Source of the DNA: Gammaproteobacteria bacterium | Lineage (GTDB): Bacteria; Pseudomonadota; Gammaproteobacteria; UBA6429; Thiohalophilaceae | Direction of reading: 5' to 3' | Length of the DNA: 64,000 nucleotides | Assembly (NCBI GenBank): GCA_016125505.1 | Contig: WGLP01000006.1 | Coordinates: 124,001 to 188,000, forward strand | In this document: piece after piece, positions 29,566 to 38,141 of the stretch | Layout: every line of letters begins with the position of its first letter | How positions within the stretch are numbered: position 1 is the stretch's first letter | The notes under the pieces: generated by a model | The model's input: the letters and a program-made list of their open reading frames with translations, nothing else | The model's database searches: none | What the model was told of the DNA's origin: nothing | Program-made: the position numbers and the translations under genes

Positions 29566-30783
29566 TTACTTATGCCGACGCATCGCCGCGATACGCATAC
29601 GCAAGGCATTCAGCTTGATAAACCCTTCCGCGTCTTTTTGATTGTAGGCACCGGCATCGTCTTCAAAGGTGGCGATGTTGGCATCGAACAGGCTGTCCGT
29701 CTCCGATTTGCGACCGACCACACTGACGCCACCCTTGTACAGTTTCAGGCGCACCACGCCGTTCACGGTTTCCTGCGAGGCATCGATCATCTCCTGCAAC
29801 ATCCTGCGCTCCGGCGACCACCAGTAGCCGTTGTAAATCAGGCTGGCGTACCGCGGCATGAGATCGTCCTTCAGATGCGCCACTTCCCGATCCAGGGTGA
29901 TGGATTCGATCGCGCGATGCGCCTTGATCATGATCGTGCCGGCCGGCGTTTCATACGCACCGCGCGACTTCATTCCCACGTAACGATTCTCGACGATATC
30001 GGCGCGGCCTATGCCGTTTTGACCGCCCAGCGTATTGAGCTTGGCCATCACTTGCGCCGGCGTCATTGACTTGCCGTCAATGGCAGTGATATCGCCGCGA
30101 GCAAATGCGAGCTCGATATACGTCGGCTTGTCCGGCGCCTTTTCCGGTGACACCGACCAGCGCCACATATCCTCTTCCGGTTCGGCCCAGGGGTCTTCCA
30201 GTACGCCGCCTTCATAAGAGATGTGCAACAGGTTCGCATCCATGGAATACGGCGACTTCTTGCCCTGCTTTTTGAAATCCACCGGGATGTTGTGTTGCTC
30301 GGCATACTGCATGAGTTTTTCACGGGAGTTCAAATCCCATTCCCGCCACGGCGCAATCACCTTGATATTCGGATTCAGGGCATAGGCGCCCAACTCGAAG
30401 CGCACCTGGTCATTGCCCTTGCCGGTAGCGCCGTGAGCAACTGCATCGGCGCCCGTCTTCTTGGCGATTTCCACCAGGCGCTTGGCGATCAGTGGCCGCG
30501 CGATAGAGGTGCCCAGAAGATATTCGCCTTCGTAGATGGTGTTGGCGCGAAACATGGGATAGACGTAGTCACGCGCAAAGTCTTCACGCAGGTCCTCGAT
30601 GAAGATCTCCTTGACGCCCATGGCCTGTGCCTTGGCGCGCGCCGGTTCGACTTCCTCGCCCTGCCCGATGTCGGCGGTAAAGGTGACGACCTCGCAGCCG
30701 TACATGTCCTGCAGCCACTTGAGAATAATGGAGGTGTCAAGACCGCCGGAATAAGCCAGAACAACCTTCTTGATTGCAGACAT
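29566..30783 (-). CDS. argG: Argininosuccinate synthase
   Basis: Joins citrulline and aspartate with ATP in the seventh step of arginine synthesis. The PP-loop motif is [48 protein letters not shown] and [30 protein letters not shown] segments identify ArgG of the 400-residue class (405 residues here). ATG 30783 has CAGGAG in place, and the reading frame upstream carries no family sequence. The gene stands alone, convergent with the RiPP operon, with its terminator shared. Four other arginine genes lie elsewhere in the window. Confidence 0.97.
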   Translation of the reverse strand: MSAIKKVVLAYSGGLDTSIILKWLQDMYGCEVVTFTADIGQGEEVEPARAKAQAMGVKEIFIEDLREDFARDYVYPMFRANTIYEGEYLLGTSIARPLIAKRLVEIAKKTGADAVAHGATGKGNDQVRFELGAYALNPNIKVIAPWREWDLNSREKLMQYAEQHNIPVDFKKQGKKSPYSMDANLLHISYEGGVLEDPWAEPEEDMWRWSVSPEKAPDKPTYIELAFARGDITAIDGKSMTPAQVMAKLNTLGGQNGIGRADIVENRYVGMKSRGAYETPAGTIMIKAHRAIESITLDREVAHLKDDLMPRYASLIYNGYWWSPERRMLQEMIDASQETVNGVVRLKLYKGGVSVVGRKSETDSLFDANIATFEDDAGAYNQKDAEGFIKLNALRMRIAAMRRHK

Positions 30784-30902
30784 CGGATTCTCCTGAATGA
30801 TAAACGCAAGGTCGGGCCCACACAGGCCCCTCATACAAGCCGCGCATTATACAGGAAGGTGATGCCAGAAGAATGCCTTGGCCGGCCGGCTATCCATGCA
30901 GC

Positions 30903-32144
30903 CTATTTTGGTTTATGCCGCTGCAGCGCGACATAGACGTCGGCGTCGCTATAGCCCAGCTTGCGCATCTCCGCTTTGTTCTTGGTGTAGATCTTGATGA
31001 AGATCTTTTCTTCCGCGATGCCGTGCTTGAGCAGATAATCACGGACGCCCTGCGCCCGCCGGGTCGCCAGACGGTAATTGTAGCGCTCCAGGCCGTCGCG
31101 GTAGGTATAGATCTTTAACTCTATGTCACCAATGCTTTTATCGGTTTTGGCGATACCGATAAGCTCGTCCAACTGTTGATAGGATTCCCGGCGCAGCTTG
31201 GAGCTATCGGGATTGAAATGCACCACGCTGTCCTTGACCTCGTTGAAATCATACTTCAAGAGCTGGCCCAGGCATTGATGAAACAGTGTCAGGCTATCCT
31301 GAAATGCGATGGCGGACAGAAAAATCTCCATATCCTCACTGGCATCCGCCGCATCCCAGAATCGCAGCACAGGCTGCATACCCTCACTGAGCTCCAGCAA
31401 CAGACGCCGCGACCAGTCCGTGGACGCGGTGACCGCCCGATCGCTGTCATCCAGCGTCAACTTGCCCAGCTCTTTGGTCTTCACATAGTGCCGCCATATC
31501 GGTGGCTCCGAACTGACTTCGACCAGGCCGTTGCCGGCGGGAGGATGATCCACGAACAGGGCAAACTCCAGCGGCTGGGATACGCCCTGGCGAAACTCGA
31601 CGTAGCCATAGCCAGGCAGTTTTTGCTTCATCCGGCACATCACCTTTGACGCCTGGACATGCCAGCGGCCGTCGTATCCCGGTTCGATCTGGTGGACATC
31701 CGCCGTCTTGAGCAGATCATAAACCTCCTCCCGGCGGGTATCGGTATTCACCAGGGCATCGGTGGGTTTGTGGGTGACGACCTTTTCCGGTTTTTTCTTG
31801 ATCCCGAACAGACGCGCAAACCAGCTTTCGGATTTTTTGGCGGGCTTGGTAGGCTCAGCGGATACCGTGGTTGGTGGTGCAGGAGCTTTCTCTTCCGGGG
31901 GGGCCTTAGTGTCCTTCGCATCAACAACCCCGGCAGGAACCTCCGGCGCCGCCGCTGTTGCCGCCGCTGTTGCCGCCTGCGGGGTCGCATCGGCGGGCGC
32001 AGCGACCTTCTCCGGAGTGGTCACCGAACCCACATTACTGTCCATGGCATCGCCAATGGCATTGAAGCGCGGCGGCGCGGCCGACACAAACGCGGCATGC
32101 ACGCATAGCAGACACCCGGCAAAAAACTGGATTCGCAATCTCAT
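30903..32144 (-). CDS. MotY-like OmpA-family periplasmic protein
   Basis: Exported 413-residue protein. After a signal peptide (FAGCLLCVHAAFVSA) comes an Ala/Pro/Lys-rich disordered region (to about residue 130), then a MotY-like N-domain (KVMCRMKQKLPGYGYVEFRQ, QPLEFALFVDHPP, FLSAIAFQDSLTLFHQCLGQL), then an OmpA-like C-domain (VHFNPDSSKLRRESYQQLDEL, ERYNYRLATRRAQGVRDYLL). MotY forms part of the T-ring around sodium-driven flagellar motors. The usual peptidoglycan-contacting Asp of the OmpA motif is Tyr here, and no flagellar genes are nearby, so a motor role is uncertain. Confidence 0.72.
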   Translation of the reverse strand: MRLRIQFFAGCLLCVHAAFVSAAPPRFNAIGDAMDSNVGSVTTPEKVAAPADATPQAATAAATAAAPEVPAGVVDAKDTKAPPEEKAPAPPTTVSAEPTKPAKKSESWFARLFGIKKKPEKVVTHKPTDALVNTDTRREEVYDLLKTADVHQIEPGYDGRWHVQASKVMCRMKQKLPGYGYVEFRQGVSQPLEFALFVDHPPAGNGLVEVSSEPPIWRHYVKTKELGKLTLDDSDRAVTASTDWSRRLLLELSEGMQPVLRFWDAADASEDMEIFLSAIAFQDSLTLFHQCLGQLLKYDFNEVKDSVVHFNPDSSKLRRESYQQLDELIGIAKTDKSIGDIELKIYTYRDGLERYNYRLATRRAQGVRDYLLKHGIAEEKIFIKIYTKNKAEMRKLGYSDADVYVALQRHKPK

Positions 32145-32198
32145 GCCAGGTAAAAAGCAGGAATTGTGCCAGTGCCCCTGTGGGGAGAAATAACGCGG

Positions 32199-32230
32199 AA
32201 AAACACGACCCCGGCATGAAAACGCCGGGG
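32199..32230 (-). terminator. Probable terminator of the pyruvate dehydrogenase operon
   Basis: On the minus strand CCCCGGC (32230-32224), an 8-nt loop and GCCGGGG (32215-32209) form a 7-bp stem, followed after five bases by TTTTT. It starts 8 bp after the E2-E3 stop at 32238. Confidence 0.75.
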
Positions 32231-32237
32231 GTATTGT

Positions 32238-35200
32238 CTATTTTTTGGCGCGACGCTCGCTACGACGCAAACGGGATGCCAGCCGGCGCGCCAGCTCACC
32301 GAACAACTCGGTCTGGGTTGGATGGGGATGAATCGCGCCACCCACCTGTTCCAGGGTCATGTTGCCGGACACCATCATGACCGCCTCGCCAATGAGGGTG
32401 TCGGCATGGTCGGCCAGGAAATGCACGCCCACGACCCGGTGACTGGCCTTGTCCGCCACGAGCTTGATGAGGCCGTGTTGTTCGTTATTAATCATGGCCT
32501 TAGCGTCGATATTCATCGGCACCTTGACCTCCACCGCATCGATACCCTTGGCCTTGGCCTGGTCCACGGACAGGCCGACAAAGGCTGCCTCCGGGCGGGT
32601 AAAGATCACGCCGCAGTCCTTGTCCTGATCATAAGTCAGGGCCTCACCGGCGATATTATGCGCCGCGACCCGGCCCTGCTGACCGGCGGTATGCGCCAGC
32701 ATGTAGCCGCCGATGACATCGCCGACGGCAAAGATATGCGGCAAGTTCGTGCGGCAACGATTGTCCGCCTTGATGACACCGTTTTCCGTCTGGATGCCGG
32801 CCTTGTCCAGGCCCAGGCCATCCAGCACCGGTCGTTTGCCGGTGGCCATGATGACGTAGTCACAGCTGTAGGTCTTCTGTTTGCCCTCGGTGTCTTCATA
32901 GACCAGTTTCATTTCGCCGGGCTTGCCCTTGATCGACTTGATTTTGACGCCGGTGATGATGCTGAGATTCTTGTCGTCGTTGAGCACGCTGGTGAGCTGC
33001 TGGGCGACCTCTTTTTCCACTTCGGCGAGGATGCGTTCGCGGCCTTCCACCAGCAGGACCTTGCTGCCGAAGTCCTGGAAGATCTGCGCCATTTCGCAAC
33101 CAATAGCGCCACCACCGATGACTCCCAGGCGTTTGGGCGCGTCGGTCAGCCCCCATACGGTGTCCGAGGTCAGGACGCCGCCTGATTCAAGCCCCTCACG
33201 GGCGCCTTCGATAGGCGGCACGAACGGCGGTGCCCCGGTGGCAATCACCGCCGCGCCGAAGCTGATCTTTTTGCCTTTCTTGCCATTGCCCGGGGTTGCG
33301 CGGGTATGCGGGTCCTTACTGTTACCACCGGTATCGACGAAGACATGGTGATCATCTTCAAAACGCGCAAAGCCCTGAATGACGTCGATCTTGACGCCCT
33401 TGTCGGTCTTAAGCGCCATGTCACCGCGGGTCTCCAACACGTGACGACGGGTCTGTTCCAGCTTCTTCCAGTTGAGCTTGGTCTTGGTAGTACCTTCGAT
33501 GCCCAGATGACTGTCCTCCTCGCGGTCACGGATACGGTCTGCCGCTGCACGCCAGGCCTTGGAAGGAATACAGCCGCGCCACAGGCACTCGCCGCCGGGA
33601 AACGGGGCATCGTTGATCATGGCGACCTTAAAACCGTGTTCCATCAAATCCCTTGCGCAGTCCTCACCACCCGGACCGCCGCCGATCACAACCACATCGT
33701 AATCCCATTCGCCCTTGGGCAATTCAAATCCGGAAGCCGCCGGCGCACTGGCCACGGAAACGGAAGCAGCCGCTGCATCCAGCCAGGTCGGTGACTCCAC
33801 CCGCTGTTTAAACGTATTCAGGAACTTGGCGGCATCGGCACCGTTGACGATACGGTGATCGGCGGTGATGGTGACCGGCATGCCCTGCGGACCGAGTGTG
33901 GATATCGCAAAAATCGCGGAGGTACCCGGTGACGGAATGGCATCAAACTGGCTGACCCCCAGCATCCCCATGTTGGAAATGGTAAAGGTGGGGTTGGAAT
34001 ATTCTTCGGGTTTCAAACGCCGGGCGCGCGCACGATCCACCAGATCGGTCCAGTTCGCGGCCAGCTCGGCCAGGCTGCGATTGGCGGCATCGCGCAGGAC
34101 CGGCACCACCAGCCCCATGCCTTCGGTCTCCACCGCCAGGCCGATATCGATCTGCTCGCGCTCGACAATGCGATCTTCGTGTTGATAGACCGAATTGATC
34201 ACGGGATGTTCTTGTATTGCCAGTGCCGCGGCCTTGGCCAAGGTCACCGTGAGGGAGAAGCCCTTGGCCTTGGATGCCGTCTTCAACGCGCTCGGGTCGA
34301 TATTCACCGTCACCCGGAACAGCGGCATGGACAAGGAATATTCCATGTTGTGCGCCACGGCCTTTTCCATCGCCGTCATCGGACGGCCCTGACCAGGCAC
34401 CTGGTAGATGCGCTGAGTCGATGCCTTCTGCACATTGCTGTTCAACACGTCGGCAGCAACGATAGTACCCTTGGGGCCGGTGCCCGGGACACTGTTCAAA
34501 TCGATACCATGCGCCCCCGCCAGCTGGCGGGCATAGGGCGTCGCCTTGACATAGCGTGGGCGTGGCGCCGGCGTGGCACCGTGCGGCTGGGCCGGGATTT
34601 TGGTCTTCGGCTGGGCCGTACCGGCGGGCAGTTGCTTGGGTTTCGCTGCCTGCGCCGGCTTGGGTGCGGAGCTGGTTGTTTTCTTACTGTCCACAACACC
34701 ACTGGCTTCCGCGACCAGATAGGCCATGGGTTCGCCCACCAGGATGACGCTATCGACGTCCGCCATGGGACCAGACAGATAACCTTCGCGGAAGACTTCC
34801 ACGTCCATGATGGCCTTGTCGGTTTCCACCGTCGCCACCACGTCGCCGCGTTCGACCTTGTCGCCGATCTGTTTTTCCCAACTGACCACGACGCCTTCGG
34901 TCATCGTGTCGGAGAGTTGCGGCATCTTGATCGCATGCGCATCTGCCGGAGCCGCTTCTGCGGGTTCACTCGCGGGCGCCGCTTCCGCTGCTGCAGGTTG
35001 TTTCTCTGTAGCAACCGGCGCCGCGCCTTCTGTCATCACTTCTTCCGGACTCGCCACCAGATAGGCAATGGCATGGCCGACCGGCACCGTCGCATCCACG
35101 GCAACCATGGGACCGGACAGATAACCCTCGCGGAAGACTTCCACGTCCATGATGGCCTTGTCGGTTTCCACCGTCGCCACGATATCACCACGCTCGACCT

Positions 35201-35291
35201 TGTCGCCGATCTGCTTTTCCCAGCTGACCAGCACACCTTCGGTCATGGTGTCCGACAACTGCGGCATCTTGATTACATAGGGTTCAGCCAT
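32238..35291 (-). CDS. Fused pyruvate dehydrogenase E2 acetyltransferase and E3 dihydrolipoamide dehydrogenase
   Basis: One 1017-residue polypeptide carrying two PDH subunits. Order: lipoyl domain 1 (about 4-82; lipoyl Lys45 in VETDKAIMD), Ala/Pro/Glu linker, lipoyl domain 2 (118-197; Lys159), second linker, peripheral-subunit-binding domain (247-283, TPYARQLAGAHGIDLNSVPG), E2 acyltransferase (about 303-503; His479 in TADHRIVNGADAAKF), short linker, then a complete E3 (from 530: VVIGGGPGGEDCA FAD loop, redox Cys569/Cys574 in GGECLWRGCIPSK, NAD loop GVIGGGAIGCEMAQIF, C-terminal HPHPTQTE). The usual motif Asp of E2 is Asn483. ATG 35291 has AGGAAGG at good spacing. The E1 genes lie directly upstream on the same strand. 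Confidence 0.93.
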   Translation of the reverse strand: MAEPYVIKMPQLSDTMTEGVLVSWEKQIGDKVERGDIVATVETDKAIMDVEVFREGYLSGPMVAVDATVPVGHAIAYLVASPEEVMTEGAAPVATEKQPAAAEAAPASEPAEAAPADAHAIKMPQLSDTMTEGVVVSWEKQIGDKVERGDVVATVETDKAIMDVEVFREGYLSGPMADVDSVILVGEPMAYLVAEASGVVDSKKTTSSAPKPAQAAKPKQLPAGTAQPKTKIPAQPHGATPAPRPRYVKATPYARQLAGAHGIDLNSVPGTGPKGTIVAADVLNSNVQKASTQRIYQVPGQGRPMTAMEKAVAHNMEYSLSMPLFRVTVNIDPSALKTASKAKGFSLTVTLAKAAALAIQEHPVINSVYQHEDRIVEREQIDIGLAVETEGMGLVVPVLRDAANRSLAELAANWTDLVDRARARRLKPEEYSNPTFTISNMGMLGVSQFDAIPSPGTSAIFAISTLGPQGMPVTITADHRIVNGADAAKFLNTFKQRVESPTWLDAAAASVSVASAPAASGFELPKGEWDYDVVVIGGGPGGEDCARDLMEHGFKVAMINDAPFPGGECLWRGCIPSKAWRAAADRIRDREEDSHLGIEGTTKTKLNWKKLEQTRRHVLETRGDMALKTDKGVKIDVIQGFARFEDDHHVFVDTGGNSKDPHTRATPGNGKKGKKISFGAAVIATGAPPFVPPIEGAREGLESGGVLTSDTVWGLTDAPKRLGVIGGGAIGCEMAQIFQDFGSKVLLVEGRERILAEVEKEVAQQLTSVLNDDKNLSIITGVKIKSIKGKPGEMKLVYEDTEGKQKTYSCDYVIMATGKRPVLDGLGLDKAGIQTENGVIKADNRCRTNLPHIFAVGDVIGGYMLAHTAGQQGRVAAHNIAGEALTYDQDKDCGVIFTRPEAAFVGLSVDQAKAKGIDAVEVKVPMNIDAKAMINNEQHGLIKLVADKASHRVVGVHFLADHADTLIGEAVMMVSGNMTLEQVGGAIHPHPTQTELFGELARRLASRLRRSERRAKK
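34764..34931 (-). repeat. Intragenic direct repeat encoding lipoyl domain 2
   Basis: This 168-bp stretch is nearly identical to 35106-35273, offset by 342 bp (114 codons), within the E2-E3 gene. Each copy encodes the block from IKMPQLSDTM to GYLSGPM. Only a few substitutions separate the copies by eye, which implies recent duplication or gene conversion. Confidence 0.85.
35106..35273 (-). repeat. Intragenic direct repeat encoding lipoyl domain 1
   Basis: Partner of the repeat at 34764-34931, in the same orientation. The encoded blocks differ visibly at only two positions: Leu/Val in MTEGVLVSWEK versus MTEGVVVSWEK, and Ile/Val in RGDIVAT versus RGDVVAT. Confidence 0.85.
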
Positions 35292-35408
35292 GCACAACCT
35301 TCCTAAAAATTTTTCCGCCCGATCTTGTATTGAGACCGGGACGGCAGCGTCTGCATTTGGTGATCACACCCGCGGGCATGTCCGCAGACTGCTGCATCAT
35401 GTGTCCGT

Positions 35409-36389
35409 TTATATTTTGCCTAAGACCTTCAATGCACCGTGGTAGACGTCATCCGCATTGGGGATGGCCGCCTTTTCCAACTTGTGGTTGTAAGGCACCG
35501 GCACGTCCGCTGCGTGGATGCGCACCGGTTGGGAATCCAGCGTGAAGAAGCAGTCTTCGATGATGCCGGTGATGATTTCCGAGCCGACACCCACCGCCGC
35601 CTCGTCTTCTTCGGCAATCAGGGCATTGTGGGTCTTTTCCACTGACTTGCGGATGGTTTCGCGGTCGATTGGTTTGAGTGCGCGCAAATCGATGACTTCG
35701 GCGTTGATGCCGTCAGCTTCCAGACGACGCGCCGCCTCCAGACACAAATGCACGCTGTAGTTGTAACCGATCAGGGTGATGTCCGTACCTTCGCGCACGA
35801 TCTCCGCACCCTCCAGCGGACGGAAGAATTCCTCGTCGGGGATCTCTTCCTTGAGGTTATACATTTGTTCGTGTTCGATAATGATCACCGGGTCATTGCT
35901 GCGCACCGCGGATTTCAACATGCCATAGGCATCCAGCGGACCACGCGGGGTCACGACGCGCAGACCGGAGGTCGACATAAACATCCGTGCCAGACGCGCC
36001 GAGTGTTGTGCGGCCAGCTGGTGTGCGGTACCGCCCGGGGTGCGTAACACAATCGGGCATGCGATCTGGCCACCGGACATGTAACGAATCTTGGCCGCGG
36101 CGTTCACGATGGTGTCCAGCGCGAGCAGCGCAAAGTTGATGGACATGATTTCGATGATCGGACGCATACCGGCCATGGAGGCGCCGATGCCGATACCGGT
36201 ATAGGAGTTTTCGGAAATCGGGGTATCGATGATCCGTTCCGGGCCGTATTTGTCATACAGGCCGGATGTGGCTTTATAGGTACCCCCGGCCACACCGATG
36301 TCTTCACCCATGGCGATAACCATTTTGTCTCTCGCCATTTCTTCGTCATGGGCGCGACGAATCGCTTCCCAATAAGCTGTTTCTGCCAT
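35409..36389 (-). CDS. pdhB: Pyruvate dehydrogenase E1 component, beta subunit
   Basis: Beta half of a heterotetrameric thiamine-diphosphate E1, oxidatively decarboxylating pyruvate and passing the acetyl group to the lipoyl arm of E2. The 326-residue protein has the TPP-site segments VIAMGEDIGVAGGTYKAT, DTPISENSYTGIGIGASMAG and the C-terminal transketolase-like domain (IGYNYSVHLCLEAARRLEAD, VIDLRALKPIDRETI, AEEDEAAVGVGSEI). It resembles the cyanobacterial, plastid and acetoin-type alpha-beta E1 rather than the single-chain AceE of enterics. A good Shine-Dalgarno (GAGGAAG) precedes ATG 36389, 21 bp after pdhA. Confidence 0.93.
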   Translation of the reverse strand: MAETAYWEAIRRAHDEEMARDKMVIAMGEDIGVAGGTYKATSGLYDKYGPERIIDTPISENSYTGIGIGASMAGMRPIIEIMSINFALLALDTIVNAAAKIRYMSGGQIACPIVLRTPGGTAHQLAAQHSARLARMFMSTSGLRVVTPRGPLDAYGMLKSAVRSNDPVIIIEHEQMYNLKEEIPDEEFFRPLEGAEIVREGTDITLIGYNYSVHLCLEAARRLEADGINAEVIDLRALKPIDRETIRKSVEKTHNALIAEEDEAAVGVGSEIITGIIEDCFFTLDSQPVRIHAADVPVPYNHKLEKAAIPNADDVYHGALKVLGKI

Positions 36390-36410
36390 GTTTGTCGCTT
36401 CCTCGGAAAA

Positions 36411-37421
36411 TTAATGATGCAGGGGCCCAATCCAGCGCGGATCCGGATCGTCATCCAGCACATACTTGTTCAAATCCGACACTTTGGGCTCTGGGCTCTC
36501 TTCGGCAAACTTGATGATGTCGTGTTCGATCTCGTGATCGATTTCTTTTTCCATCGCCTTGATATCGTCCGCCGTAATGACCTTGGCGTCGATCAGACGA
36601 TTGCTGTAAATCCGGATGGGATCGCGCTTTTCCCATTCCTGTTCTTCTTCACGGGTACGATAACCCTTGGCGTCGGACATGGAGTGACCGCGAAAACGAT
36701 AGGTCATGAACTCGATGAAATACGGCTTGGATTCTTTACGTACGTAATCGATGGCGTCTTTGGCCGCCGCCATGACGATTTCGATATCCATGCCATCATG
36801 CTGGCTGGATTTGATGCGATAGGCTTCCGCACGCTTGTACTGATTGGGTTCGGCGGTTGAACGATCGATATGCGTACCGATAGCGTAACCATTGTTTTCG
36901 CACACGAACAACACCGGCAGATTCCAGATGGATGCCATGTTCAATGTTTCGTGAAACGTCCCCTGGTTGTTGGCGCCATCCCCTAAAAAGCAAATGGCAA
37001 TCTGTTTGGTACCTTTGTGTTTGCATGCCATGGCCAGTCCGGCGGCCAGCGGGAACGGCTGCCCTACCAGGGCATAACCACCCATGAAATTCTGGCTGGC
37101 ATCAAAAATGTGCATGGAGCCGCCGCGTCCTCTGGATGAACCGGTTTCCTTGCCATACAACTCGGCCATCACCTTGCGCGGTTCCGCACCCGTTTTGATC
37201 GCATGGATATGATCTCGATAACCGGTAATGACATAGTCATTTTTTTCACCCTGATGGGTCACCGCCATCTCCAGGACACCGGTCGCTACCGCTTCCTGGC
37301 CGGAGTACAAATGGAGAAATCCGCCAATCTTGCGTTCCATGTAAGCCTCGAAAGAACGGTCTTCAAAACGGCGATAGAAAATCATCTCGCGCAGCAGGCG
37401 CTTTTTATCAGCGTCAGTCAT
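36411..37421 (-). CDS. pdhA: Pyruvate dehydrogenase E1 component, alpha subunit
   Basis: Alpha half of the E1 heterotetramer. The TPP-binding GDG-N motif is in ICFLGDGANNQGTFHETLN...ENNGYAIGTH, with the phosphorylation-loop-like YRFRGHSMSDAKGYRTREE. The 336 residues match the PDHA family; the early segment RFEDRSFEAYMERKIGGFLHLYSGQEA is also typical. It is the first gene of pdhA-pdhB-E2/E3; AAGGAA precedes ATG 37421. Whether the substrate is pyruvate, acetoin or a branched-chain 2-oxo acid cannot be fully settled by eye; pyruvate is preferred from the overall sequence character. Confidence 0.92.
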   Translation of the reverse strand: MTDADKKRLLREMIFYRRFEDRSFEAYMERKIGGFLHLYSGQEAVATGVLEMAVTHQGEKNDYVITGYRDHIHAIKTGAEPRKVMAELYGKETGSSRGRGGSMHIFDASQNFMGGYALVGQPFPLAAGLAMACKHKGTKQIAICFLGDGANNQGTFHETLNMASIWNLPVLFVCENNGYAIGTHIDRSTAEPNQYKRAEAYRIKSSQHDGMDIEIVMAAAKDAIDYVRKESKPYFIEFMTYRFRGHSMSDAKGYRTREEEQEWEKRDPIRIYSNRLIDAKVITADDIKAMEKEIDHEIEHDIIKFAEESPEPKVSDLNKYVLDDDPDPRWIGPLHH

Positions 37422-37515
37422 GCAAATTCCTTGTTTGGTTTTAAGATGCGGGGGTCCATGTGGCTATTTCATCACCAAATCACAGACGCCAAAGGCGCGT
37501 ATGATCGGCTTTTTC

Positions 37516-37565
37516 ATAGGGAAAATCAACAAATCCCCTTTAATTACGCAGGTCTATAGGGAAAA
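37516..37565. promoter_or_regulatory. Paired direct repeat in the pdhA upstream region
   Basis: ATAGGGAAAA occurs at 37516-37525 and 37556-37565, start-to-start 40 bp, within the 294-bp divergent region between pdhA (minus) and the gene at 37716 (plus). It could be a pair of operator half-sites for either gene. No other structure in this spacer is supported. Confidence 0.35.
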
Positions 37566-37715
37566 ATGCGTATGCCCTCGCGAGATTGTGCATACCGCGG
37601 TCGACAAACTTAAGCCGGAGACCCGTTTGGACGATGCAGTAGATCGTCAAGACAAGGCAGGCATTTTTGCGCATTCGCCGAGTCCGGATCCACAACGACC
37701 TGAGAAACGAAAAAG

Positions 37716-38138
37716 ATGAGCGCAGCCAGTGAGCATGTGATTGCCGAACACACTATAACGGCCTGGTGTCTGAGCATGGCGGACTCCATCAGACAAGCCA
37801 ATCTGGATGCACACATGGATCGTGTATCGCGCCGCGTCAGAGTCTACGGCGTGCCCAGCAAGGAAGTGATCGATTATCGTGACTGGAAGTCACGCCGCCA
37901 GTACGAATTCACCCATGGCGAGATACTGGCTGTGAATTACCTGAACACGCGTCTGGTCAGCAGTACCCAAAAGCGAATTCGTTTTGTCACGACCGAGACG
38001 ACCGTCGGAAAAAATGGCAAAATCCTCGTGTTGAACAAAAACATTATCCTCGAACGCGAAGACGACGATGTCTGGCGCGTTGTGGAGGAAAATGTCACCG
38101 ACTGGCAAATCAGGAACATCGACCTCAGTAAATTTTAA
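37716..38138 (+). CDS. Conserved-looking small protein of unknown function
   Basis: I do not recognise this 140-residue protein. It has no signal peptide or membrane helix. An N-terminal helix (TITAWCLSMADSIRQANLDAHMD) is followed by alternating charged and hydrophobic strands (RRVRVYGVPSKEVIDYRDW, RIRFVTTETTVGKNGKILV, VWRVVEENVTDWQIR). This helix-then-curved-sheet layout with a closing Trp-containing strand is reminiscent of NTF2-like/SnoaL proteins, but no catalytic residue can be named. It ends 3 bp before fumC on the same strand and is probably co-transcribed with it. Codon use looks like that of its neighbours. Confidence 0.75.
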   Translation: MSAASEHVIAEHTITAWCLSMADSIRQANLDAHMDRVSRRVRVYGVPSKEVIDYRDWKSRRQYEFTHGEILAVNYLNTRLVSSTQKRIRFVTTETTVGKNGKILVLNKNIILEREDDDVWRVVEENVTDWQIRNIDLSKF

Positions 38139-38141
38139 ATC

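Noticed and set aside
33708..33790. E2-E3 join as a sequencing frameshift artefact
   Set aside because: The linker is in frame and typical in composition, E2 ends at its normal place, and E3 begins with its normal FAD-binding strand; no base addition is needed to explain it.
37420..37719. Open frame of 99 codons on the plus strand ahead of the gene at 37716, overlapping its start by four bases
   Set aside because: It begins antisense inside pdhA, has no ribosome-binding site and no domain-like pattern; it covers the regulatory spacer.
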